From assembly GCA_035048815.1 (NCBI GenBank), contig JAUCBN010000021.1:7501-71500 (forward strand): a DNA stretch of 64,000 bases, written 5' to 3'. Numbering within the stretch: the stretch's first letter is position 1; every line of letters begins with the position of its first letter. Below the pieces are notes generated by a model, which saw only the letters and a list, made by a program, of their open reading frames with translations, had not been told where the DNA came from and did not search any database. This DNA comes from Abelmoschus esculentus (Eukaryota > Streptophyta > Magnoliopsida > Malvales > Malvaceae). This document shows, piece by piece, positions 50,685 to 62,639 of the stretch. The position numbers were made by a program, and so were the translations under genes.

Positions 50685-50830
50685 GGGCGGCCTCACTCGA
50701 AGATGTTCGATGTGACATTCCGAGCATATGGTTGGTTGGGCGGCCTCCACCCTTTTCCGAACGTTGGGCGGCCTCGTTCGAAGATGTCCGATGTACCATT
50801 CCGGGCATAGGATTTGAGGGCGGCCTCAAT
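50685..50830. repeat. GGGCGGCCTC-type imperfect tandem repeat
   Basis: The phrase TGGGCGGCCTC followed by a TCGAAGATGT(T/C)CGATGT segment recurs about three times, ending with a variant at about 50818. Confidence 0.7.
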
Positions 50831-52212
50831 CCTGAGTGTAGGATCCCGATGCTGTGTGGACGCGGGCCTCGCTCTTGTGTGTTGACTTATATGTTTGTAT
50901 ATGCTGTGTGCGATAGTATACATTCATTTATGCCATGTGTAGGCAAGCATGCTAGACCTTCATACCATGCATGTGATTTATATGTCATGCTTTACTGCTT
51001 TGATATGCATGATGTTGGCCGAGTTTGGCGTATCCACTGAACTTGTGTGGCTTAGCGTTCGAAATCTGTTTTCGTGCGTAGGTTAAGTGGAGCGGGATTC
51101 GTGGAGCACCATTGAGGTTTGGACTTACAGCATCGACCGTGTTGTCAGAGTACAGTATTTAGATGTAGTGGGCTTAGAATTATGTTGAACCCTATATGTA
51201 TTTGTAACTCTGTTATTTTATTTGGATCGAATGTTTTAAATCAGTCTGTAAAATAATTTGGAGCTCCGTTTTACTTTGAATTATTTTGAGCTTGTCTTTA
51301 TTCATTTGGATTATGAACTTGGTTTTGGACTTTTCGTGATTTTATTATTGAACTTTTAAAACGAAATTTTGAAATATGAGTTTTGGGCCGGAGGCCCATT
51401 GTGACATCCGGGTCGGGTGTTACATCTTTTTTTTATCCATTGCAGTACAACGATGACACCTCTCAATCTTATCTTCTGCTGGATATCTCTTTGTCCCGAT
51501 TTTGTGGGATTTGACTCTGACATTTTGCTTTTGTTTATGGCTCTTTGCGTGCACAGTGGATGATGATTGGGAAGAACCATAGGGTGACAGCGGCAGGATA
51601 TCTGACGATTTGACCAACGAATAGTCAGTAGAGGAGCGATCTCAATCTTGATCGTCCATCGCTATGGAAATCCAACAACCACAATTCAAGGGCTACGGCT
51701 GCACAAGATCAAGAATATATTAGGGTTATGATCCTTCAATAAGTTTGGACCCGAGTTGGGCTTTGTAAACATTTAAATTTGGGTCTGTAATAACATTAAA
51801 GGACTTTGACTGTTTGATGGGTTTAATTATTATTGGTTTTTTTAATTAAAACATTTGGGTCAATTTAAAATATGATATTAATAATATATTCTAATAATAA
51901 TAATAATAACAATAAATACGACATATGAAATACACATAATATATAATATACATACATTATACGTAATATAATAGCACACATTACAATATATTTACATTAC
52001 TTAAACACAAACATATATATAAGAAACACATATTAAACACGAGTATATACGTACACCAAATATTTGTAACATGCACGTATAGCTAACATATATATCGAAA
52101 ACATAAATACGCAAAATAAACATGACACATACATATAATAACATAATATGGCCCTTATTGATATTGTAAAAAACTTTAAATTTCCCAGTTAAAAATGGGT
52201 GATTACAATAAC

Positions 52213-52495
52213 AACCAGAAGGCGAGAGCACTGTCCTCAACTACATAATCTTAATACCGAGGATTTTTGATTTGTCTGCCATCATTGGTTGTAACTATAG
52301 AAGAAGGAACCTCTACTTCACCATAGAGTAGAGACTCCACTTTATGACTTCGAACGGTAAGAAGGACCTGTTGCTTCCATAAGAGAAAGTTTCTTTCATC
52401 GAGCACCGCATTGATCTTCTTGTTAATAAATTGTTGCCCAGATAGACCACTTTCAGTTTCAGCAGGAAGCTCCACAACACTCAGCATAACTCAGT
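52213..52495 (-). pseudogene. copia gag, N-terminal part
   Basis: The minus-strand frame reads a typical copia gag start (KKINAVLDERNFLLWKQQVL) and, after a stop at 52251, the segment DSALAFWLL that leads directly into the gag piece beyond the Tat-like LTR. The cut by the LTR lies exactly at the ATAAC duplication. Confidence 0.8.
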
Positions 52496-52552
52496 AGCCA
52501 CAAAAGAAACACGTCGAAAATGAAACTTTCAGGACTCCGACAACTGATACCG

Positions 52553-52772
52553 TATCAAAGAAACTGATATTTCATTGAATATGAAATATAAGCAAAGAGA
52601 TACATTTACAAGTAGATGACACCTTCTTATATACACAACTAATACCCCTTAACAAATCTAGCAGATTCAGCAACTTCATAACCACTATTCTGGTAAAAGA
52701 ATGTACACGTATACATGGCATGTATGTATGCATATGCCAATTATAGTTTATTCTAGAAGAGATACTTCAACA
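52553..52772 (-). repeat. 5' LTR of the copia element
   Basis: 220 bp, TGTTGAAG start and TTTGATA end on the minus strand, directly followed by the CGGTATCAG primer-binding-site-like sequence. TSD TGGTT follows at 52773. Confidence 0.9.
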
Positions 52773-52777
52773 TGGTT

Positions 52778-52860
52778 GGAGTTGCACGAATAGTTTAGAA
52801 ACTGTGTCATTAATTTTATCGATATTTCTGACTGTTTTGTTGGGTCAATGCAGAGTTATT
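52778..52860 (+). other. Displaced part of the ferritin 3' UTR/flank
   Basis: Starting GGAGTTGCACG, this sequence would have followed the ferritin 3' UTR directly before the copia insertion, as shown by the TGGTT duplication. Whether it was transcribed is inferred from its distance (about 110 bp) from the stop codon in the empty-site layout. Confidence 0.55.
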
Positions 52861-53605
52861 GGAATAATCATTTTAGGACACACGTAGGGTATGATAATGG
52901 CATTTACTTGCAGAAGTCTTGAATGTGATGGAAGATCTCAGTGTCTTGAAACAATTTAATCCATATGAAAGCAATAAAACAATTAAAAAGAAATTGAAGG
53001 GTATGTATATAAAAATTATAACAATGTAATCCATGACTAAAGGGTATAATTTTGGAAGTCTTGGTTTTGTTGTTTTGATATCAACCTTCTAAGCATTGTA
53101 CAAAGGGATTACTTTCGATTTAGAAATTATGAATAGACGAAGGATTGTGTATAAAAATTTTAGCTCAAACAAAACTCACAAACCTAGACATTGAAAACCA
53201 AAATGAGTACGAAATAGGAAATACACTTGACTCACTTGTAATTTTTAGTATAACTTTACAAGTATTTGATGACATTTGAAGTTCATATAAAACTAGCACT
53301 TATTTATACTACTATCAAACCTCGGTTAAAACTTTAGAAACTCAACTCCCGAATGATCAAAGTCCACCGTTTTGAGAGGCTTTGAAAATGTGGCCAATCC
53401 CTAGGATAAACCACTGGGTTGTGAAGTTTAAAGCCATAATCAAAAGACAGGGATCCTACAAAGCAAATCTCCATACCCAATTTTTTTATTATTCCAAGTT
53501 CATTGTTAAGTGGCCTTCACGTTAATGAATAAAAAAAAACATGTTTGGTGTGCTTGGAACATGGTAGCCTCCACGTCTATCTATGTTTCAAAACGTTCCC
53601 CAAAC

Positions 53606-53614
53606 TATATATAA
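53606..53614 (+). promoter_or_regulatory. TATA box of the Ole e 1-like gene
   Basis: TATATATAA, 90 bp upstream of the chosen start. An in-frame ATG at 53624 would lie at or before the expected transcription start, so it is unlikely to be used. Confidence 0.65.
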
Positions 53615-53695
53615 TACCATTCCATGAGGTACATTTCCAACACACAATTCTTACAACCTTGTTGCTTCAAGAACCACTCTATTATCCTTCAAAAA

Positions 53696-54208
53696 ATGGC
53701 TGCCGGTCACCTACCACTTGTGCTCTCATCATTGTTGCTTCTCCCATTAGCCTTAGCCGCATATCAACCCATCCCACAAGAGAAGAAAACCAAGGTAGTG
53801 GTCGAAGGAATGGTGTACTGCCAGAGCTGTGACAATTACGGATCGTGGTCGTTGTCAAAAGCCGAACCGATCGTCTCGGCTAAAGTTAGTGTCGTCTGCA
53901 AGAACCAAAGGGGTCAGGTCAGCTTCTACAAGGCGTTTGAAACGGACCCCAAGGGTTACTTCTTTGCTGAGCTCCAAGGGTACGAAATGAGTCATTCTCT
54001 CTTGGACCATCCTCTTCAATCTTGTGTCGTCAAGCTTGTTGGATCGCCTCTTGAGAGCTGCAACGTGATGTCGAACATCAACTACGGACTCTACGGTTCG
54101 CCACTGCGTTACGAGAGCAAGAGGCTGTATAGGAAGGATTATGATGTTGTGATCTATGCTGCCGGGCCATTGGCTTTCCGACCTGCGAATTGCCCTGCCC
54201 ACTACTGA
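53696..54208 (+). CDS. Pollen Ole e 1 allergen/extensin-family secreted protein
   Basis: A single-exon gene of 170 aa. The first ~23 residues (MAAGHLPLVLSSLLLLPLALA) form a clear signal peptide, so the product enters the secretory pathway, most likely to the cell wall. The Ole e 1-like domain runs from about residue 33 (VVVEGMVYCQSC) to the end. It has the family's cysteines: the YCQSC pair, VVCK, LQSC, ESCN and PANC. The extended Pro-rich or AGP region of some relatives is absent. The biochemical role of this family is poorly known; wall-associated roles in pollen, fibre or vascular tissue are proposed for members. The start is set by the signal peptide and by its distance from the TATA box; an in-frame upstream ATG (53624) is considered upstream of the transcript. 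The function of this copy is not known. Confidence 0.9.
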   Translation: MAAGHLPLVLSSLLLLPLALAAYQPIPQEKKTKVVVEGMVYCQSCDNYGSWSLSKAEPIVSAKVSVVCKNQRGQVSFYKAFETDPKGYFFAELQGYEMSHSLLDHPLQSCVVKLVGSPLESCNVMSNINYGLYGSPLRYESKRLYRKDYDVVIYAAGPLAFRPANCPAHY

Positions 54209-57022
54209 TTTATCTTTCGACCGTGATTGGATTATGCTTTCAATTTCATTTTGATTCTTGTCTGAACAATTACAGTTGGGATTAACAATAAGATTATGAA
54301 GATTATTGGTTGAAAAAAGAATACTGAGAAAAAATAAAGAACACATGACATATGACCCAAAAAAGAAAAAACAGCCCAATGTAATTGGGTTGACCTATGA
54401 TACAATGTTAAGAAAGTGGACCATATTGAATAAAACCTTTTGTATTTCTCATAGAATAAAGGTACAAGAGTTAGGTATATATAGCATAGTTACATTACAA
54501 TTAAGGGTCAGGTTTACATTGTTTTTAATGAGAAATTATTTTTGAAAAATAATTTTTAAAAAATAGATGATTTAGTTTAAATATAGATAATTGTTATAGT
54601 TGTCAAAAAATAATTTTAAGTAGATAAAATATTTAAATATTTTTAAAAGATATAAAAAATTGATGACATAAACGAAAATAAATTAATAGTTTTATTTAAA
54701 AATATTTAAAAAAAAACTAAAAATTTTAGCTTTTAAAACTACTTTTAAACCGTAGTTGTAGAATATTTTTAACTTGAAAAAATTATATATTTCATATTAT
54801 TTTTGGTTTTAGAATTATTTTTATCCCAAAATACTTTTCGAAAACATTTTAAAAAATAAAAGCTAAACTCTACTAAACTAATTTGTAACCGCGTTAACAA
54901 ATTTCTAACTAACTAACTATACGTGAACATGAATTCCCCGAAACTTGGGTTAAATACTTCCCACCAGTCAATGCGCAACAAATTGCGTGTATTTGTTCTT
55001 CCCCAACTGGCCAACATAAATACTACGACTAAATATAAAACTCATATATATACAGCAAATTATGGACAAAAAATTCTAGTTCTGTAAGTCCACACGCCTA
55101 AAGTTCTAATTCAACTTCCCGCACCCTGTGCAATCTCTTTCCTGATATGGACAAAAAAGTTTATGGACTAAATTTGAAAAAGTAGTTAAATCAGGGACTA
55201 CATTTTACTTTACCCAGGGAAAACATGTTTGACGGCTGTGATTTTATCCCCAAGATACCCGTGCACCCTAAGAAGTTAATTTTCAATTTGAGTAGTTAAG
55301 AAGTCGAAACCTTTCTTCAGTTTTGCAGTTATCTGCTCTGGTCATGTGCATGGAGAAATTAATTAAAGAGAAGGCACACGAGGACGGAATTGGAATCTAA
55401 GGTTTCTCCATTTCATGCACAGACATTTAATGTTTTGCTCACCTAAACAGCCTTTTCTGTCAAAAGTGTGGATCAATTCATGTGAATAAACAACAAGGCT
55501 ATACATCTTCGTATTATATCAAGTCTAGTACTAATTTATATAATTATATCTTTCATGTCTGATTTATAATCTATTATTCATAAAAATAAATTACCCGCCC
55601 TATACATTATACCTGTAATCTTTTACACCCTGTCTTGGCCAACTTTTAAATTTGGAGTAAATGGAGTTGTTGCAGAGTGAAGAGCTTAAACATTTAAATT
55701 AGGGTATGATGTCATGGTCAAGAGGGCACATGTTGCAGAGACCAAGCTCACCCTGGCCTTGTGTATCTTAGCTGTAAGAGATGGCATGTCATCTTTCACT
55801 AAAGACCCAATACTGCACAAGTTTTCTTCACTTGGGACTAATGGTGCCACCACCCCATCAAACGAGATCCATTAGCTTCAGCATTGAATGATAACTCAAA
55901 TGATTTTCACTCTATTTCTCAGAAATAATACTAAAGGATCTTACATCTTCATAGTCAACGTTGCTTATTTAGCCTTCCACGCATGTACTATTGAGTAGGT
56001 GAGCTATTTTTTAATTTTAAATTTGAACAGTCCTTTGATGGTGTTATCAGAGAGACTAAATTCCTGGGATTAAAAGTAGAGGGTTAAATTTTTAATATGA
56101 AAAAAGAAAAAGGATTGGGGACAGAATTTGACCTTTTCATTTATCATGGTATATATAGACTTGTTTATATTATTATTAGAGAAGTCACGAGCTGACAAGC
56201 CCTAACCATTTCTTTTAGAGCCAACCAACAGACTACAGGGTGTTCTTTTACTGTGCATTTATAGGGTCTGCTTTCATTAATTAACCCTTATCTAATCACC
56301 CTCTAATTAAAAGTTTAATATCACAATCAATTTAGCATAGAATATGGAATTAACATAAATATATTTTAATATTTAAAAATGAATCTAAAAGAATAATTCC
56401 CAAAAATAACTATATAAATAATTAATTAATTTCCATTGAAAGACAATGGTCTTCTTTGGTAAACTTGGCAGCATCTCCTCCTTCGTTATTATTGTTATTA
56501 TAATTAGTTCTGTTTGGTCACGATGAAGCTAGAAATCTTATTATAAACTTAGCACTTATGGTTATAAAAACAATATAATTATTTTTGGGATACCCTTATA
56601 GTTTCAAGGCTTCGTATAGAGTAAGTCGGATCAATCCACGTTATACATTTAATTTTTATCTTACGATAATTTTCTGTATAGATAACACTTTGAATTTAAG
56701 ACTTGCATAAGTGATATCAATTTACTTATCACTTATATCCGTGCAGTAAAAACAATATAATTATTAGTTACTAATATGAACTATTAATCTCTTGCATGGA
56801 GATTATTTATATATATATAAGCATCCCAAATGGAAAGGTATGTATGATCTCCCAAATGATTTTTTGTCAAGTGGGTACTTAGGGTTCATTTTTCTAAAGA
56901 ATAATAAAGTCTAAATAGTAATTCCCTTATTGGCTTGATCTGGGCAAAGTTAGAATGACTTTCAAACCGTAGGTCTTTTCATCATTGACTTGCACACAAA
57001 GAGAGCCCAAGATCGTTGAAAT
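54209..57022. other. AT-rich intergenic DNA, promoter of the GARP gene at right
   Basis: No coding signal or clear transposon end seen. It contains the downstream flank of the Ole e 1-like gene and the upstream region of the GARP gene. Confidence 0.5.
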
Positions 57023-58280
57023 ATGGTAAGTTTTGTTAGCTTCCAAGATTCCAGGACCAGCATGAATAAAGATGAAGACGATGTCGACGACGAAGGTAAC
57101 AGGACCAACTGTAACAAGCCAAGGAATGGAGAAAGCTCAAGCAATAGCTCAGTTGAAGAGAATAGAAAGAAGTGTATTTCCGGATCCGTACGGCCGTATA
57201 ACCGTTCCAAAACACCGAGACTCCGGTGGACGCCCGATCTCCATCTTCGCTTCGTTCATGCAGTTGAAAGACTAGGAGGGCAAGAGAGTAAGATGGTCAT
57301 TTACCCTCACAGACCCAGAAATTCCTTGCTGATTTATGTATTAACAATGTGATTTTATTGGCACAGGAGCAACGCCCAAGTTAGTACTTCAATTGATGAA
57401 CGTCAAAGGCCTTAACATAGCTCATGTCAAGAGTCATCTACAGGTTTATTTTTTTCTCATCTTACTCTTTTGGTTTTGCAGAGATCCTTTTTTAATTAAA
57501 TCTCTCGTTTTCTTTCAAATTTATTTCGGTAGATGTATAGAAGCAAGAAGATGGATGACCCAAATCAAGGTAAGTAAAAGCTTAATTCTATCAATCTATA
57601 GATTTTAAGGGTTTTCTTCAAGGTTTATGACAGTTTCAGTATTGCAGCTATGTTGGATGGAGGGCTTCTCTTTGAAGGTGGAGATCATCACCATATGTAC
57701 AAACTCAGTCATCTTCCCATGCGCCATAGTTTCAATTATCCTAGTCCTTCAAGTTTCCGGTATGAAAAGATGTTACCGAGACACTATTTGATGTACTGAC
57801 TATATATAATGCTATGTATAAGGAATAATTAATACTCAGTTTTCGTTCTAATTATACAGGGATGTTCAAAATGTGTATGGTTCAGTTCCAAGCAAGGGGC
57901 TTTATAGTTCGGTTGCAGAGAGGCTATTTCAAAGCTGCAACAGCAACAGCTACAGCTACAATTCACTTAGCTTTAGTACCCAAATGGCAGCAACACAAGC
58001 AATGAGGCCGAGCAGAACATGCTCAAATTATTTCACGCATCAAGCCACACTAAAGCGGAAGGGCACGGAGAGCGACAACATTAGCCAAGACATAGATCTG
58101 AACCTGTCCTTGAAAGTAACAACGACAGAAAACAATGATGAAGTTGTAAAAGGGGTCGATGATGGCAATTTGTCTCTTTCACTGGCATCATCTTCTTCAT
58201 CGTTCTCGAAGCTTAGCGGTGGTGATGGTAAGAAACAGGCAAGGGCGACAATGACAAGTACTCTAGATCTCACTTTATGA
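57023..58280 (+). CDS. GARP/MYB-like transcription factor with EAR repression motifs
   Basis: Five exons: 57023-57287, 57367-57443, 57533-57569, 57648-57759 and 57860-58280, with GT..AG junctions and consistent phase, 303 aa. The single MYB-like (G2-like, SHAQKYF-class) DNA-binding domain spans about residues 65-120: PRLRWTPDLHLRF, then the helix ending in SHLQMYRSKK. Domain and exon layout match the Arabidopsis At1g14600/At2g02060/At2g38300/At2g40260 group, distant relatives of KANADI. The N-terminus is acidic and Ser/Asn-rich. Three LxLxL-type EAR motifs sit in the C-terminal part: DLNLSL (243-248), NLSLSL (267-272) and the terminal LDLTL (299-303). It is therefore probably a nuclear transcriptional repressor recruiting TOPLESS-type corepressors; this last point is inference. 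Its target genes are unknown. Confidence 0.92.
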
Positions 58281-59720
58281 ATGAGACAATTCTGAGTGAG
58301 ATATTGAAGCACTTGTGTCCAAACACCATCTTATAAAATCAAATGTGAATTTATCATCTTAAATATATTGTTAAATATGACTCATTGTCGAGATAACATA
58401 ACATAACGTACACAAACGGTAAATATCAATCAAATCAACCCCCACTTTGCTTAACTTTTCTTCTTTTGTTGTTTCCACTGTTTGTTTGTGCATGGATTCC
58501 GAGAAGAAAATATAGTAGTAGTAATAAATTTTAGCATTACTAGATACGCTTGGAGAGCTAGTTTATGTCTTTGAAACTACTGCGAGGAAAAGACAGACAG
58601 TTACACAGTCTTGTGTATTAACGAAAACAGGATCATTTAATTAAGAAAATATTAGTATAATTTCAGACAACCATTGTACTGTGTTAGAGGGAATCAATGA
58701 GAGTTTCATGCAGCATTTTTTTATTTTAATTTTGGTCTTCTTTTGTCAGAGAAACCTGTCTTCTTTTACCACATTTGAAAACAAATCAAGCTCGCAGCTT
58801 AATACACAAAAAAACAAACACATTAATTGAGTTTGCAATATCATATTAATTATGTTTTTTCCCTGTTAATATGATATAAACCATATGTAAAACACATGAA
58901 TCAAGTTTTCAAGGAAAAAAAAACTCTTAGATTTATTTTAATACCAAATTTTAGTTTACTGAACACATTAACAACTTAGTATAACACAAAGATCAATAGA
59001 ATAACTTGACCATAAGAAACCAATGGATCTATGTGAAACAAATAAATTTTCTATCAACCTAAAGAATAAACTCACTTGTATCATATCACAAATCATGCCA
59101 TTAGTATTTTTCTCTAATCAATTTAAGTTATTTAAAAGATAAGTAATACTAAGAAGAATAAGAATACTATTTCTAACTAACTAATAATAAAGTACCTTTT
59201 ATATCAACTTCCGGTGGATCTAACATGATTCAAAGGGATTATTCTCAAACTCTTTTTAATAGTCATTTTAATTTAATAAATTGATAGATATAATTATAAA
59301 AACAACTTACTATTGCATCTGCAATTAAATTCAATTGATCCTAAAATAAATAACCATTAAGACTAAGAGAGAATCTTTCTAGATGACTCATATAAAGAAG
59401 TTACATTTTACAATACCGCTCCCAGAAGAACTTTTTCAAATCAAATTCGGAGTCGAAATTTCTATACTCCACAAAGGATGGGTTACTGAAGGCCTAGACA
59501 TTTTCCGAGTCTAACATCCAAATTTGAATGAAAAGTAAGCCCAAGGGAGCAATCAATGACTAGAAATTTTGCCTAGTGAGACCAGCAGGCAGCAGCCAAG
59601 CCGATATATAATAAACCCGGAATGGTCTTTCGAGAGAACTCAACGGGAGTAGCTGAAAAAACCTCATTAAATGAGCCTAAAAAAAACCCTCTGATAGTTA
59701 GCAACCGGTTCTAATGTTAA
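58281..59720. other. Intergenic DNA, no gene seen
   Basis: The GARP 3' flank and AT-rich spacer. The less AT-rich part at 59400-59700 matches nothing I recognise. Confidence 0.5.
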
Positions 59721-59724
59721 ATTT

Positions 59725-60625
59725 TTTTTTATAAATAATAGTTATTTAATTTATTTTTATATATTCGAATAAAAAATATATGAATAAAAATATTTATATA
59801 ATAAATATTTGAATAAAAATATTCATAAAATAAATATTTGAATAAAAAATATACAAATAAAAATATTTGTATAATAAATATTCGAATAAAAATATTCATT
59901 TAATAAATATTTGAATAAAAATAATTGAATAAATATATATACGAATAAAAATATTCATATAATAAATATTCAAATAAAAATATATGAATAAGAAATATTC
60001 AAATAAAAATATTCATATAATAAATATTTGAATAAAAATATTCAAATAAAAAGATTTGAATAAAATATATACGAATAAAAATATTTATATAAAAAGATAT
60101 TCAAATAAAAATATTCATATAAAAAGATATTCGAATAAAATATTCATATAATAAATATTTGAATAAAAATACTCGAATAAAAAATATACGAATAAACATA
60201 TTCCTATAATAAATATTTGAATAAAAATATTCGTATAATAAATATTTGAATAAAAATATTCGAATAAAAAATACTCGAATAAAAATATTTGTATAATAAA
60301 TATTTGAATAAAAATATTTATATAATAAATATTCGAATAAAAATATTCAAATAAAAAATATACAAAAAAAATATTCGTATAATAAATATTCGAATAAAAG
60401 TATTCATATAATAAATATTCTAATAAAAATATTCTAATAAAAATATTCGAATAAAAATTTTTGAATAAAAAATATACAAATAAAAATACTTGAACAAAAA
60501 TATTTGAATAAAAAATATACGAATAAAAATATTCGTATAATAACTATTCAAATAAAAATATTAGAATAAAAATATTCGTATAATAAATATTCGAATAAAA
60601 CATATACGAATAAATATTGTACATA
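59725..60625. repeat. AT-rich minisatellite (AATAAAAATATTCG-type)
   Basis: About 0.9 kb of repeated words of the form GAATAAAAATATTC and ATATAATAAATATT, with a loose ~29-bp higher order. The arrangement is irregular. No coding potential. Confidence 0.85.
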
Positions 60626-60639
60626 ATTTCTTACAAAGT

Positions 60640-62420
60640 ATACACAGTGGCTTACAAAAAACATAAGAAAAAAGGTATGTACACAATTTCTTACAATTTC
60701 TCACCATGAGCTAAAGGAGCCATCCAAAGGTAAGGATTTGTGTACATACACAATTTACTACGAGAATACATAAAATTAGTACAATAGATGTAAGGATTTA
60801 TGTATGTACATAAATCTCTACAAAATATACACAAATGCTTACAAAAACGATAAGGAAAAAGGTATGTACACAAATCCTTACCCTTAGATGGCCGCCTTTA
60901 GCTCATGATTTTGAAATCGTAAGAATTTGTGTACATACATTTTTTCTTACGGTTTTCGTAAGCCATTGTATATACTTTGTAAGGAATTGTGTACATACAC
61001 AAATCCTTACCATTTTTGTGGCAATTTATGTATACTCGTAGCCATTTGTTTATGTACACAAAACCTTACCCTTAGATGGTCTCTTTTAGCTCATGGTTAG
61101 AAGCCGTAAGGATTTTTGTACATACCTTTTTTCTTACGTTTTTTGTAAGCCAATGTGTATACTTTGTAAGGAATTATGTAAATACACAAATCCTTATCAT
61201 TTTTGTGTCATATTATGTATACTCGTAGCCATTTGTGTATGTACACAAACCCTTACCCTTAGATGGTCTCCTTTAGCTCATGGTTAAAAGTCGTAAAGAT
61301 TTGTTGTGTACATACCTTTTCTCTTACGTTTTTCGTAAGCCATTGTGTATACTTTGTAAGGAATTGTGTACATACACAAATCCTTATCATTTTTGTGTTA
61401 TATTATGTATACTCGTAGCCATTTGTGTATGTACACAAAACCTTACCTTTAGATGTTCTCCTTTAGCTTATGGTTAGAAGTCATAAAGATTTGTGTACAT
61501 ACTTTTTTCTTACGTTTTTCGTAATCCATTGTGTATACTTTGTAAGGAATTGTGTACATACACAAATCCTTATCATTTTTGTGGCAATTTATGTATACCC
61601 GTAGCCATTTGTGTATGTATACAAATCCTTACCCTTAGATGACCTTTAGGTTATGGTTTTGATGTTGTAAGGATTTGTGTACATACCTTTTTTCTTATAT
61701 TTTTCGTAAGCCATTGTGTATATTTTGTAAGGAATTGTGTATATACACAAATCCTTACTATTTTTGTGTCATATTATGTATACTCGTAGCTATTTATGTA
61801 TATACACAAATCCTTACCCTTAAATGACCTCCTTTAGCTCATGGTTTTAAAGTCGTAAGGATTTGTGTATATACATTTTTTCTTACGTTTTTCATAAGCT
61901 ATTGTGTATACTTTGTAAGGAATTGTGTACATACACAAATCCTTACCATTTTTATGACATATTATGTATACTTGTAGCCAATTGTGTATGTACATAAATC
62001 CTTACCCTTGGATGCCTCCTTTAACTCATAGTTTCGAAGTCGTAAGGATTTGTGTACATACTTTTTTCCTTACGTTTTTCGTAAGTCATTGTGTATACTT
62101 TGTAAAGAATTATGTACATACACAAATTCTTACCATTTTTGTGTCATATTATGTATACTCGTAACCAATAGTGTATGTACACAAATCCTTACCCTTGGAT
62201 TACCTTCTTTAGCTCATGGTTTTGAAGTCGTAAGGATTTGTTTACATACCTTTTTCCTTACGTTTTTCGTAACCCATTGTGTATACTTTATAAGAAATTG
62301 TGTACATACACAAATCCTTACTATTTTTATGCCAATTTATGTATTATTGTAATAATTTATGTATGTACACAATTCTTTATGTTTGTAACAATTTATGTAT
62401 GTACCGTTTTTCTTACAGTT
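60640..62420 (+). repeat. ~188-bp satellite-like tandem array
   Basis: The anchor TTTAGCTCATGG (and variants) occurs at about 60901, 61089, 61276, 61466, 61649, 61837, 62024 and 62212, a spacing of 184-190 bp. Every unit also contains inverted words GTAAGGATTTGTGTACATAC and CACAAATCCTTAC. The first unit (about 60640-60880) is in inverse orientation, since CATGAGCTAAAGGAGCCATC at ~60705 is the reverse complement of the anchor region. Degraded units continue to about 62520. The repeated short Cys-rich open frames are artefacts of the array. Confidence 0.88.
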
Positions 62421-62639
62421 TTCGTAAGGATTTATGTATGTACACAAGTCCTTATATTTGTAACAATTTATGTACCGTTTTTCTTACAATTTTTGTAAGA
62501 AATTGTGTATATAGTTCATAACCATTATGTACATAAAATAACCAGGTAAACCGTTAAGGCTTTTTTTAGGCTTTTTTTAAGGGCTTTTCCTAAAACTACC
62601 CGAACTCAACACAACTCGACAGTAGGGATGTAAAAACGG

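Larger units (their letters stand above)
49411..51424 (+). mobile_element. Gypsy-type solo LTR nested in the Tat-like LTR
   Basis: It begins TGTAACGACCCG and ends CGGGTGTTACA, with 5-bp flanks TCCTT (49406-49410) and TCTTT (51425-51429), one mismatch. About 2.0 kb, non-coding. It contains a cluster of GGTATCGATACC palindromes (50137-50389) and a short repeated GGGCGGCCTC motif (50685-50830). Superfamily inferred from end style only. Confidence 0.8.
47676..52207 (+). mobile_element. Tat/Ogre-like gypsy solo LTR inserted in copia gag
   Basis: It starts TGTAGCGATC and ends GGGTGATTACA, and ATAAC flanks both sides perfectly (47671-47675 and 52208-52212). Without the nested 2-kb LTR at 49411-51424 it is about 2.5 kb. 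It holds the GGTTCGGGAGTCGGTTACG...CACCCCCAC motif near 47880-47930 also present in the LARD LTRs. No gag-pol is present, so it is a solo LTR. The 51886-52140 part is AT-rich with short repeats. Confidence 0.85.
42257..52772 (-). mobile_element. Full-length Ty1/copia element with nested insertions
   Basis: Two LTRs (52553-52772 as 5', 42257-42486 as 3') flank a minus-strand gag-pol in copia order: gag, protease, integrase, RT, RNase H. A perfect TSD, TGGTT, lies at 42252-42256 and 52773-52777. Next to the 5' LTR is a primer-binding-site-like CGGTATCAG, close to the initiator-Met-tRNA type. Removing two inner insertions leaves about 4.95 kb, a normal copia size. It lies antisense to ferritin. 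Confidence 0.92.

Noticed and set aside
53624..53695. Upstream in-frame ATG for the Ole e 1-like gene
   Set aside because: It is only ~10-18 bp past the TATA box and would bury the signal peptide 24 residues inside the protein.
59400..59700. Possible organelle-derived insertion
   Set aside because: Less AT-rich than its surroundings, but I recognise no plastid or mitochondrial gene in it.
60691..62521. Series of similar Cys-rich open frames (CTQILT..PLAHG-like peptides)
   Set aside because: They recur with the 188-bp satellite period on both strands and in several frames, so they are shadows of the array and not a peptide gene family.
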